A stretch of 5,112 bases of DNA, taken from a bacterium. GTDB lineage: Bacteria > Verrucomicrobiota > Verrucomicrobiia > Limisphaerales > J093. The notes under the pieces are model-generated. The model did no database searches, had not been told where the DNA came from, and saw only the letters and a list, made by a program, of their open reading frames with translations. Positions 1 through 5,112 of this stretch are shown piece by piece (the first letter of the stretch is position 1; each line of letters starts with the position of its first letter). The position numbers and the translations under genes were made by a program. The stretch covers positions 1 to 5,112 of the forward strand of contig JAJXTA010000294.1 in assembly GCA_021784265.1 (NCBI GenBank). Direction: 5' to 3'.

Positions 1-184
1 TCCGTAGGACCGCCACGACCTGCGCTCCGACCGCTCCGAGTGTCACGATCTGGCGGCGGAATACCCCGACAAGGTCCAGGCCTTGGCTCAGCTCTGGCGC
101 CAGCACATGCGCGAGTTCCGCGCCCTGGCCCAGCAGGACCTCGCGCCCCGGCCGAAACCCGCGTCACCCCGGCGCACCAAATAG
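1..184 (+). pseudogene. C-terminal tail of a probable sulfatase (arylsulfatase-like), with an in-frame stop
   Basis: Frame 2 reads without interruption from base 8 to a TAG at 182-184, giving 58 residues that begin DRHDLRSDRSECHDLAAEYP and continue with DKVQALAQLW. This resembles the end of many type I sulfatases, where a W-E-L-Y-D-L segment is followed by a D-R-(S/T)-E turn, a D/N-L-A-A motif, and a helix of the form PEKV-x(3)-LA-x-LW. Sulfatases of this kind hydrolyse sulfate esters, usually outside the cytoplasm, but the catalytic Cys/Ser-x-Pro-x-Arg region would lie upstream and is not visible. The codon just before, at 5-7, is TAG. By family pattern that position is often Trp (TGG), so the copy may carry a nonsense mutation, or there may be a frameshift or sequence error at the window edge. 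The remainder has no convincing start of its own. The tail ends in a basic Pro-rich stretch. Family assignment rests on this short tail only. Confidence 0.45.
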
Positions 185-185
185 C

Positions 186-1442
186 ATGGAGCTCTACGAC
201 CATCCCACCTTCCAGATGGCCTGCCGCCAGTTCGATCTGGTGGCGGATTACCTCCAGCTCCCCGATAAGGACCGCGACCGGCTCAAGTTCCCCAAACGCT
301 CGCTCACCGTGGCGCTGCCGGTCCGCCTGGACGATGGCAGCCATAGGGTCTTCGCGGGTTATCGGGTGCAGCATCACCTCACCCTCGGCCCGACCAAAGG
401 GGGCTTGCGCTATCACCCGGAGGTAACGTTGGGGGAAGTGGCGGCGATGGCCATGTGGATGAGCTGGAAATGCGCCCTGACCGGCCTGCCCTACGGCGGG
501 GCCAAGGGCGGCATCACCTGCGACCCCGCGGGCTTGTCGCTCGCGGAGTTGGAGCGGCTCACTCGCCGCTACACCCAGGAGATGATTCCCTTCATCGGCC
601 CCCACGTCGATGTCATGGCCCCGGACCTGGGCACCAACGAGCAGGTGATGGCCTGGATGATGGACACTTACTCGATGCACGCCGGCCACAGCGTCCCCAG
701 CATCGTGACCGGCAAGCCCGTGGCCATTGGCGGCTCCGTGGGCCGCCGGGAAGCCACCGGGCGCGGGGTCGGCTACTTGATCAACCGGGCGATGGACTTG
801 GTGGGGCTGGACGCCGCCCGCGCCACCGCGGTGGTCCAGGGCTTCGGCAACGTCGGCGCCGTCACCGCCCATTCGCTGGCCAAATACGGGGTCAAGGTCA
901 TCGCCGTCAGCGACGTCCGCGGGGGGATCTTCAACCCGCGCGGCCTGGACCTCCCGCGCTTGGAAGAGTACGCCAGCCACCAACGCACCGTCGTGGGCTT
1001 CCCTGAAAGCGAACCGCTGGCCGGCGACCAGGTACTCCTCACCCCCTGTGATATCCTTGTTCCCGCGGCGCTCGAGCGCCAAATCACCGAAGCCAACGCC
1101 CCGCGTCTTCAGTGCCGGATCCTCGCGGAGGCCGCCAACGGCCCCACCACCCCCGAGGCCGACCACATCCTCCGCCAGCGCCCAGAAGTCTTTGTGATCC
1201 CCGACATTCTCTGCAACGCCGGCGGGGTCGTGGTTTCTTACTTCGAATGGGTGCAGGACCTGCAGAGCTTCTTTTGGACCGAGACCGAAGTGGTGGACAA
1301 GTTGTTCCGCATCCTGGAGGCCGCCTTCACTCAAACGCTCAATCTAAGCAAAAAGCAGAATCTGCCGATGCGCTGGGCGGCGCTGAGCCTGGGCATCAAG
1401 CGCGTCCACGAGGCCAAACGGCTCCGTGGACTCTTCCCTTAA
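186..1442 (+). CDS. gdhA: Glu/Leu/Phe/Val-family dehydrogenase, probable NAD-dependent glutamate dehydrogenase
   Basis: This 418-residue cytoplasmic enzyme should interconvert glutamate and 2-oxoglutarate plus ammonia. The length is normal for the hexameric class. The substrate domain is at about residues 1-180. It has GPTKGGLRYHP at 68-78 (K71), K95, LPYGGAKGG at 101-109 (catalytic K107), and APDLGTN at 145-151 (D147). Spacing between these residues matches the K89, K113, K125 and D165 of the Clostridium symbiosum enzyme, as I recall it. S351 in NAGGVVVSYFEW matches S380 there. Having both K71 and S351 favours glutamate over leucine, phenylalanine or valine. The Rossmann domain carries GFGNVG at 219-224 and ends its second strand with Asp (D243 in AVSD), which favours NAD over NADP. 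AEAANGPTTPEAD at 314-326 is also typical. The ATG at 186 gives the usual family N-terminus (HPTFQMACRQFDLVADYL) and lies one base after the preceding TAG. There is no clear Shine-Dalgarno site, so translation may depend on the upstream gene. Confidence 0.95.
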   Translation: MELYDHPTFQMACRQFDLVADYLQLPDKDRDRLKFPKRSLTVALPVRLDDGSHRVFAGYRVQHHLTLGPTKGGLRYHPEVTLGEVAAMAMWMSWKCALTGLPYGGAKGGITCDPAGLSLAELERLTRRYTQEMIPFIGPHVDVMAPDLGTNEQVMAWMMDTYSMHAGHSVPSIVTGKPVAIGGSVGRREATGRGVGYLINRAMDLVGLDAARATAVVQGFGNVGAVTAHSLAKYGVKVIAVSDVRGGIFNPRGLDLPRLEEYASHQRTVVGFPESEPLAGDQVLLTPCDILVPAALERQITEANAPRLQCRILAEAANGPTTPEADHILRQRPEVFVIPDILCNAGGVVVSYFEWVQDLQSFFWTETEVVDKLFRILEAAFTQTLNLSKKQNLPMRWAALSLGIKRVHEAKRLRGLFP

Positions 1443-1517
1443 CCCACGTTCGTTGAGGCGGACTCGCCCGGGCAGCGCTCGGTGGCGCGTCCGGCGGGCG
1501 ACGAAACCGAGCAGGGC

Positions 1518-1532
1518 GCGCAACATTTGCGC
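1518..1532. repeat. Inverted repeat, first copy of a twin hairpin
   Basis: GCGCAA (1518-1523) and TTGCGC (1527-1532) form a perfect 6-bp stem around the 3-nt loop CAT. The same arms recur 33 bp downstream at 1551-1565 with a different loop. Reuse of identical arms suggests a duplicated element or a paired binding site rather than a chance palindrome. Confidence 0.55.
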
Positions 1533-1549
1533 ACCGGCGGGGGGCGCGC

Positions 1550-1566
1550 CGCGCAAAGTTTGCGCG
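1550..1566. repeat. Inverted repeat, second copy of a twin hairpin
   Basis: CGCGCAA (1550-1556) and TTGCGCG (1560-1566) form a perfect 7-bp stem around the loop AGT. The inner six base pairs are identical to the hairpin at 1518-1532. It is nested inside a second dyad: CCGGCGG at 1534-1540 and CCGCCGG at 1568-1574. The whole could therefore fold as a longer stem with a 9-nt bulge on the left side (1541-1549). Confidence 0.55.
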
Positions 1567-1584
1567 TCCGCCGGCCCCCGGGGA

Positions 1585-1605
1585 GCGAAAAGGCCCGCTT
1601 TTCGC
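1585..1605. repeat. Perfect 8-bp inverted repeat, possible weak bidirectional terminator
   Basis: GCGAAAAG (1585-1592) pairs perfectly with CTTTTCGC (1598-1605) around the 5-nt loop GCCCG. The A-run on one arm and T-run on the other resemble a bidirectional intrinsic terminator. However, the T-run lies inside the stem rather than after a GC-rich stem, so the terminator reading is weak. It lies about 143 bp after the dehydrogenase stop. It could equally be a REP-like element or an operator. Confidence 0.4.
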
Positions 1606-1640
1606 AGTCGGCATCAGTCTTGCTCTTTAGGTTCTCAGTC

Positions 1641-1657
1641 CAAGGCCGCCGGCCTTG
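1641..1657. repeat. Short hairpin upstream of the secreted-protein gene
   Basis: CAAGGCC (1641-1647) and GGCCTTG (1651-1657) form a perfect 7-bp stem with the loop GCC, 45 bp before the ATG at 1703. No T-run follows, so it is unlikely to be an intrinsic terminator. It would sit in the leader of the downstream mRNA if transcription starts upstream of it, or it could be a protein-binding dyad. A TGATCA palindrome lies immediately after it at 1657-1662. Confidence 0.4.
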
Positions 1658-1695
1658 TGATCAGCAGAACACAACCGCAACAATTAACGAAAGAC

Positions 1696-1699
1696 AGGA
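1696..1699 (+). promoter_or_regulatory. Possible ribosome binding site (AGGA) for the secreted-protein gene
   Basis: AGGA lies in the A-rich context GACAGGACAG, only 3 nt from the ATG at 1703. The spacing is shorter than usual. It is still the only Shine-Dalgarno-like sequence at the normal side and distance range of any of the three internal start codons preceded by intergenic or overlapping sequence in this window, and it supports the ATG at 1703. Confidence 0.4.
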
Positions 1700-1702
1700 C
1701 AG

Positions 1703-2254
1703 ATGAAGACATTCCTACGCCAAATGGCAGTGACCACGGCGGCCAGCTTGCTCTTGCTCGGCGCCGGCACGCTGGTGGCCCAACAAGGTCCTCCTGGTCC
1801 CCCGCCCGGTGGCCCCGGTGGGTTCGACCCCGCTCAGTTCCGCCAACGGATGATGGACAACATCCGCGAGCGTTTGGACGTAAAGAACGACGACGAATGG
1901 AAAGCCATCCAGCCGTTGGTCGAGAAGGTGATGGAAGCGCGGCGCGACGCCGGGCCCATGGGCATGGGGCCGATGATGGGCCGGGGCGGCCGCCGGGGCG
2001 GCAACAATGGCGACCCCAACGCTCCGCGGCGTCCGCGCGGTCCGTTCGGCGGCCAACCGCTGCCGGAAGCCGAGGCCCTGCAACAGGCCCTGGACTCTTC
2101 GGCCTCGAAGGACGAGATCAAGACCAAGCTGACCGCGTTGCGCAACGCCTTGCAGGAGAAAGAGGCCAAGCTCGTGGCCGCGCAGGAAGACCTCAAGAAG
2201 GTGCTGACCACCAAGCAAGAGGCGTCCGCCGTCCTCATGGGCTTGGTGAAGTAG
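1703..2254 (+). CDS. Small exported Pro/Gly/Met-rich protein with a helical C-terminus (Spy/CpxP-like at most)
   Basis: This 183-residue protein is not one I can name. It opens with a signal peptide: basic MKTFLRQ, a hydrophobic core at about 9-25, and likely cleavage after A26 in TLVAQQ. A Pro/Gly run follows at 28-40 (PPGPPPGGPGG). Residues 43-82 form a charged helix (FRQRMMDNIRERLDV, then DDEWKAIQPLVEKVMEARR). The next stretch is Met/Gly/Arg-rich, with MGMGPMMGRGG at 86-96 and basic Pro-rich sequence to about 118. A long amphipathic, coiled-coil-like helix spans about 120-175, rich in Lys, Glu and Ala. The alternating charged helices and length recall Spy/CpxP/zinc-resistance periplasmic proteins, but no LTxxQ motif is present, so this is a shape resemblance only. 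It precedes the assembly ATPase by 34 bp on the same strand, so co-transcription is likely. A role with the secretion apparatus is inference. It is very probably a real gene, given the signal peptide, ribosome-site candidate and non-random composition. Confidence 0.85.
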   Translation: MKTFLRQMAVTTAASLLLLGAGTLVAQQGPPGPPPGGPGGFDPAQFRQRMMDNIRERLDVKNDDEWKAIQPLVEKVMEARRDAGPMGMGPMMGRGGRRGGNNGDPNAPRRPRGPFGGQPLPEAEALQQALDSSASKDEIKTKLTALRNALQEKEAKLVAAQEDLKKVLTTKQEASAVLMGLVK

Positions 2255-2288
2255 CCCCCCGGTCTCACCTCCCGCCTCCGGTTGTGTT

Positions 2289-4061
2289 ATGAAGGAACTG
2301 CTGGCCAAAATGGTTGAGGGCAAGCAATTGTCCCCGATGGACGCCCTGGCGCTCGCCGGGGCGTCCGAGCAGGGCGCCACTCCCCCAGTCAAGTCGGAGG
2401 AGGAAGTCCTCCGCTGGTTGGCGGAGACTTACGACCTGGCCTACAGCAGCCTGGAAGACATCCAACCGGACCGGGAGCTGTTATCGCTCTTCCCCGCCCG
2501 TCTGCTCTTGCGCGAGGAGGTGTTGCCGTTACGGCGAATCAACGGCTCCGTCGAGGTCGCCACCAGTCGCTTGTTCGCGACGCAGGGCCTCGACACCCTC
2601 AAGACGCTCACCGGGTTGAAACTCAGCCCCGTGCTGGCCCCCACCGAGGCGATCCAGCGGGAGATGAAGAAGCATCTCGGCGTCGGGGCCGATACCATCT
2701 CGACGCTGGGCGAAGAAGCCCGGCTCATGGTGGTCGAGGACGAGAACGAGGAGGACACCGACCTGGACAACGCCGCGGAAGACGCCTCGATCATCCGCTT
2801 CGTGAACCAGGTGTTGCGCGACGCGATCGAGCTGCGCGCCTCCGACATCCACCTGGAACCGTTCGAGGACGAATTCCGCATCCGCTATCGCATCGACGGC
2901 GTGCTCCAGGAAGTGCCGGTGCCCGCGCAGATCAAGCGCTTCCAGCCGGCGATCGTTTCGCGGCTCAAAATCCTCAGCCATTTGAACATCGCGGAGAAGC
3001 GGCTGCCGCAGGACGGGCGCATCAAAATCCGGCTGGACAACAGCGAGGTGGACATCCGGGTGTCGGTGATCCCCATGTTACACGGCGAGGCGGTCGTGCT
3101 GCGCCTCTTGCGCCAAGATGCGACCCTCCTGGGCATGCTGGAGCTGGGCATGGACGACCGCGAGCTGGGGTTGTTCCGCCGGGTCCTGGGCGTGCCGCAC
3201 GGCATCGCCCTGGTTACCGGGCCCACCGGCAGCGGCAAGACCACGACGCTCTACACCGCCCTCAGCGAGATCAACGACACGGTGCGGAAGATCATCACCA
3301 TCGAGGACCCGATCGAATACCAGCTCAAGGGCGTCAACCAAATCCAAGTCTCCGACAAGACCGGGCTGACCTTCGCCCGCGGGTTGCGCTCGATCCTCCG
3401 GCATGACCCGGACGTGGTGCTGGTGGGGGAAATCCGCGACCGCGAGACGGCCCAGATCGCGGTGCAGGCCTCCCTTACCGGGCATTTGGTGTTCTCGACC
3501 TTGCATACCAACGATGCCCCCAGCGCCCTCACCCGCTTGGTGGACATGGGGGTCGAGCCGTACTTGGTGGCCTCCTCCCTCGAAGCGGTCCTGGCCCAAC
3601 GCTTGGTGCGCGTCCTCTGCACCCATTGCCGGGAGGAGGATCGCTCTTCCACCGCGCGGGCGTTGAAGGAGAAGCTCGGCTTTCCCGCCCACACCATCTT
3701 CTACAAAGCGGTCGGCTGCCGCGAATGCCGCCAGACGGGCTACCACGGCCGGCATGGCATCTTCGAAATGATGGAGATCAGCCCTGGGGTGCGCCAGCTC
3801 ATCGTGCGCAACGCCCCCAGTGGCGAGATCATGGAGACGGCCCGGCGTGACGGCCTGCGCACCTTGGGCGAGGACGGCTGGCGCTTGGTGCGCCAGGGGG
3901 TGACGACACCCGAGGAGGTCATGCGCGTGACCAAGGACCAGACGCTCGATGGGCTGACCAACGGCCACACCACCAGTGGAACGGAGGAGGAACCGCCTGA
4001 GCCGCTCCCGGCGGCCGCGCGACACCCCGCTGCCAAGACCCATGCCGTCGTTTCTGTATAA
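2289..4061 (+). CDS. gspE: GspE/PulE/PilB-family assembly ATPase (type II secretion or type IV pilus)
   Basis: This 590-residue cytoplasmic ATPase would power polymerisation of pilin or pseudopilin subunits. An N-terminal GspE-type domain covers about 1-135 (FPARLLLREEVLPLRR at 68-83). A very acidic linker follows at 149-165, then the N2 domain with ASDIHLEP at 184-191. The ATPase core has Walker A GPTGSGKTT at 311-319 (K317), the Asp box TIEDPIEY at 337-344, Walker B DVVLVGEIRD at 375-384 (E381), and the His box GHLVFSTLHTNDA at 398-410. The metal-binding tetracysteine pairs are C444/C447 and C477/C480. All expected catalytic elements are present. A tail of about 38 residues after VMRVTKD (545-550) is Pro/Glu/Ala-rich and is not typical. 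There is no Shine-Dalgarno site at the ATG. An internal ATG at codon 8 is an alternative start, but the first ATG is preferred. The stop overlaps the gspF/pilC-like gene by 20 bp. The symbol gspE is a family label: pilB cannot be excluded. Confidence 0.95.
   Translation: MKELLAKMVEGKQLSPMDALALAGASEQGATPPVKSEEEVLRWLAETYDLAYSSLEDIQPDRELLSLFPARLLLREEVLPLRRINGSVEVATSRLFATQGLDTLKTLTGLKLSPVLAPTEAIQREMKKHLGVGADTISTLGEEARLMVVEDENEEDTDLDNAAEDASIIRFVNQVLRDAIELRASDIHLEPFEDEFRIRYRIDGVLQEVPVPAQIKRFQPAIVSRLKILSHLNIAEKRLPQDGRIKIRLDNSEVDIRVSVIPMLHGEAVVLRLLRQDATLLGMLELGMDDRELGLFRRVLGVPHGIALVTGPTGSGKTTTLYTALSEINDTVRKIITIEDPIEYQLKGVNQIQVSDKTGLTFARGLRSILRHDPDVVLVGEIRDRETAQIAVQASLTGHLVFSTLHTNDAPSALTRLVDMGVEPYLVASSLEAVLAQRLVRVLCTHCREEDRSSTARALKEKLGFPAHTIFYKAVGCRECRQTGYHGRHGIFEMMEISPGVRQLIVRNAPSGEIMETARRDGLRTLGEDGWRLVRQGVTTPEEVMRVTKDQTLDGLTNGHTTSGTEEEPPEPLPAAARHPAAKTHAVVSV
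4042..4061 (+). other. 20-bp overlap between ATPase and platform-protein genes
   Basis: The ATG of the platform gene at 4042-4044 lies 15 bp before the TAA of the ATPase gene at 4059-4061, in a different reading frame. No Shine-Dalgarno-like sequence precedes this ATG (context CTGCCAAGACCC). Ribosomes terminating on the ATPase message would therefore be well placed to restart here, which would keep the two interacting proteins in proportion. The start is supported by the family-typical N-terminus that follows it. Confidence 0.75.
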
Positions 4062-5112
4062 AGCGCTCCAACCGGACGGCGCGCTGGCCCAGGGCCAGCT
4101 CGAGGCCGAGGGCCGCCAGGACGCCTTCCGCCAAATCGAGGCGCGGGGCCTCAAGCCCATCAGCCTCGCCGCCGACGCCGCTCCGGCCACGGCCTCCAGC
4201 AAAGCAAACGGGGGCGCCAAACCGTGGCAGTCGAGCAAGATCACCCCGCGCATCCTGGAGAATTTTACCCGCCTCCTCTCCAGCCTCCTGGCCGCCGGGG
4301 TGCCCCTGAGCCGCGCCCTAGTCATCCTCCACAAGGAAGCCGCCTCGCCCGCGGCCCGAGAGAAGTGGAAGGAGGTTCATGGCTTGGTCGTCGATGGGAT
4401 GTCGTTGGCGGACGCGATGGCGCAGTCCCCCAAGACCTTTCCCCGGGTTTACGTGGCCATGGTGCAGGCCGGCGAGACGGGCGGTTTTTTGGACCTCGTG
4501 CTCAAGCAAATCGCCGACTTCCAAGCGCGCGAGAAAGAGCTCCGGGCCAAGGTGATGGCGGCCCTGCTCTACCCCTCGATTCTCATGGTGCTGGCGCTCT
4601 CGGTGCTGGTCTTCTTGCTGGTGTTCTTCATCCCCCGCTTTCAAAAGCTCTTCGAAGGGTTCGGCGCCCACTTGCCCTTGTTGACCCAGATCATCGTCGG
4701 GGTGAGCCACATCCTGCGGTCCTACGGCCTGATCGTGGTGCTGGTTTTGGGATTGCTGATTTACGCCTTTCGCAACTGGCTGCAATCCGACCAGGGCAAA
4801 CGGACCGGGGAACGATTGTTGCTCCGGGCGCCGATCCTCGGGAACCTGGTGTCGCAGTTCGCCATGGCCCGGTTTTGCCGGATGCTGGGCACGTTGTTGG
4901 GGGCGGGGGTGCCGCTCATCAACGGCCTCAACGTCGCCCGCAAGTCCATCGGGAATCAAATCCTGGTCGATGCGGTCGCCCAGTCCATCGAGCGGGTCAA
5001 AGAAGGCGACCAACTCGGGCCGAGTCTGGCCGGGTGCCGGGACCTGTTTCCGGGCTCGGTCCTGGAGATGATCTCGGTGGCCGAGGAAAGCGGGCGCCTG
5101 GACCAGGAGTTG
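4042..5112 (+). CDS. gspF: GspF/PilC-family inner-membrane platform protein, 3' end cut by the window
   Basis: Frame 1 stays open from the ATG at 4042 to the last base, giving 357 residues of a protein usually about 400 long. It begins MPSFLYKALQPDG, and the N-terminal segment to about residue 42 (ending in RGLKPISL) is characteristic of the family. A short Ala/Ser linker follows, then two T2SSF domains. The first is at about 70-195, with LLSSLLAAGVPLSRAL at 78-93 and the signature QAGETGGFLDLVL at 142-154. The second starts at about 273, with MLGTLLGAGVPLINGL at 281-296 and the matching AEESGRLDQEL at 347-357. Membrane segments are visible at about 174-196 and 217-243. The third, expected near residue 370-400, lies beyond the window. 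The protein forms the inner-membrane platform on which the adjacent ATPase acts. The 20-bp overlap with that gene and the lack of a Shine-Dalgarno site suggest translational coupling. Type II secretion and type IV pilus roles cannot be separated from this sequence. Confidence 0.93.
   Translation, partial: MPSFLYKALQPDGALAQGQLEAEGRQDAFRQIEARGLKPISLAADAAPATASSKANGGAKPWQSSKITPRILENFTRLLSSLLAAGVPLSRALVILHKEAASPAAREKWKEVHGLVVDGMSLADAMAQSPKTFPRVYVAMVQAGETGGFLDLVLKQIADFQAREKELRAKVMAALLYPSILMVLALSVLVFLLVFFIPRFQKLFEGFGAHLPLLTQIIVGVSHILRSYGLIVVLVLGLLIYAFRNWLQSDQGKRTGERLLLRAPILGNLVSQFAMARFCRMLGTLLGAGVPLINGLNVARKSIGNQILVDAVAQSIERVKEGDQLGPSLAGCRDLFPGSVLEMISVAEESGRLDQEL

Larger units (their letters stand above)
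1443..1702. other. Structured intergenic region without a supported gene
   Basis: These 260 bp separate the dehydrogenase from the secretion cluster. The first 170 bp are extremely GC-rich and contain several short perfect inverted repeats, listed individually. The last 60 bp (about 1643-1702) become more A-rich and probably hold the 5' untranslated leader of the next gene. Open frames that cross the region are Arg/Pro/Ala-rich, lack a ribosome binding site and overlap flanking genes, so I do not call them. I see no tRNA-like fold and no convincing sigma-70 hexamer pair. A promoter for the downstream genes is expected somewhere here by inference, but I cannot place it. Confidence 0.6.

Noticed and set aside
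40..426. Plus-strand open frame (128 codons) starting inside the sulfatase tail
   Set aside because: It overlaps both the sulfatase-like reading and the N-terminal half of the dehydrogenase substrate domain, with no family resemblance.
142..500. Possible gene fusion or operon coupling between the sulfatase tail and the dehydrogenase
   Set aside because: The reading frames differ and a stop at 182-184 separates them. Close spacing alone does not show a functional link.
1466..1473. GCCCGGGC perfect palindrome after the dehydrogenase gene
   Set aside because: An 8-bp all-GC palindrome is expected often in sequence of this composition and has no loop or T-run to suggest a terminator.
1655..1690. 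TTGTGA followed by an AT-richer CAATTA as a sigma-70 promoter
   Set aside because: The spacer would be 20 bp and the -10 match is poor. The organism's promoter consensus is unknown, so no promoter is called.
1426..2292. Plus-strand open frame (288 codons) spanning the intergenic region and the secreted-protein gene
   Set aside because: It starts inside the dehydrogenase gene, is Arg/Pro/Gly-rich throughout, and runs out of frame over a better supported gene.
1715..2392. Minus-strand open frame (225 codons) opposite the secreted-protein gene
   Set aside because: It is fully antisense to a gene with a clear signal peptide and shows no motif or ribosome site.
3078..4334. Long minus-strand open frame (418 codons) across the ATPase and platform genes
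   Set aside because: It is antisense to two confidently identified genes, has Arg/Ala/His-rich low-information sequence with no recognisable motif, and is explained by high GC content reducing stop codons.
4318..5013. Minus-strand open frame (231 codons) opposite the platform gene
   Set aside because: Its Gln/His/Asp-rich translation (many HHxxxQ stretches) is the mirror of leucine- and valine-rich membrane segments on the + strand. No domain is visible.

Overview
The window is a GC-rich stretch (roughly 60-65% G+C by eye) from a bacterial chromosome, with every supported gene on the + strand. No gene here fixes the taxonomy. The gene styles suggest a Verrucomicrobiota-like or similar PVC-group bacterium: a sulfatase-like tail, a glutamate dehydrogenase with a GYRVQHH/GPTKGGLRYHP signature, a small secreted Pro/Gly/Met-rich protein, a GspE-GspF pair, and mostly weak Shine-Dalgarno sites. 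That placement is inference.

Layout. Positions 1-184 hold the C-terminal tail of what looks like an arylsulfatase, read in one frame to a TAG at 182-184. An in-frame TAG also lies at 5-7, where this family often has Trp, so the copy may be broken. Two bases after the final stop, 186-1442 encodes a complete NAD-type hexameric glutamate dehydrogenase with all key substrate and catalytic residues. Positions 1443-1702 (260 bp) contain no gene that I can support. They carry an unusual concentration of short perfect inverted repeats, including two near-identical hairpins 33 bp apart. Positions 1703-2254 encode a small exported protein with a signal peptide, Pro/Gly- and Met/Arg/Gly-rich segments and a C-terminal helical region, loosely resembling Spy/CpxP-type periplasmic proteins. 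After 34 bp, 2289-4061 encodes a GspE/PilB-type assembly ATPase. It overlaps by 20 bp the start of a GspF/PilC inner-membrane platform protein (4042 to the window end, truncated).

How the genes fit together. The last three genes look like one transcription unit: secreted protein, then assembly ATPase, then membrane platform protein. The ATPase and platform are the core motor pair of a type II secretion or type IV pilus machine. The glutamate dehydrogenase is a metabolic gene and the structured intergenic region separates it from the secretion cluster. I found no tRNA, rRNA, CRISPR array, insertion sequence or convincing new multi-gene system. The points most worth a second look are the structured intergenic region, the nonsense codon in the sulfatase tail, and the overlapping, extended C-terminus of the ATPase.
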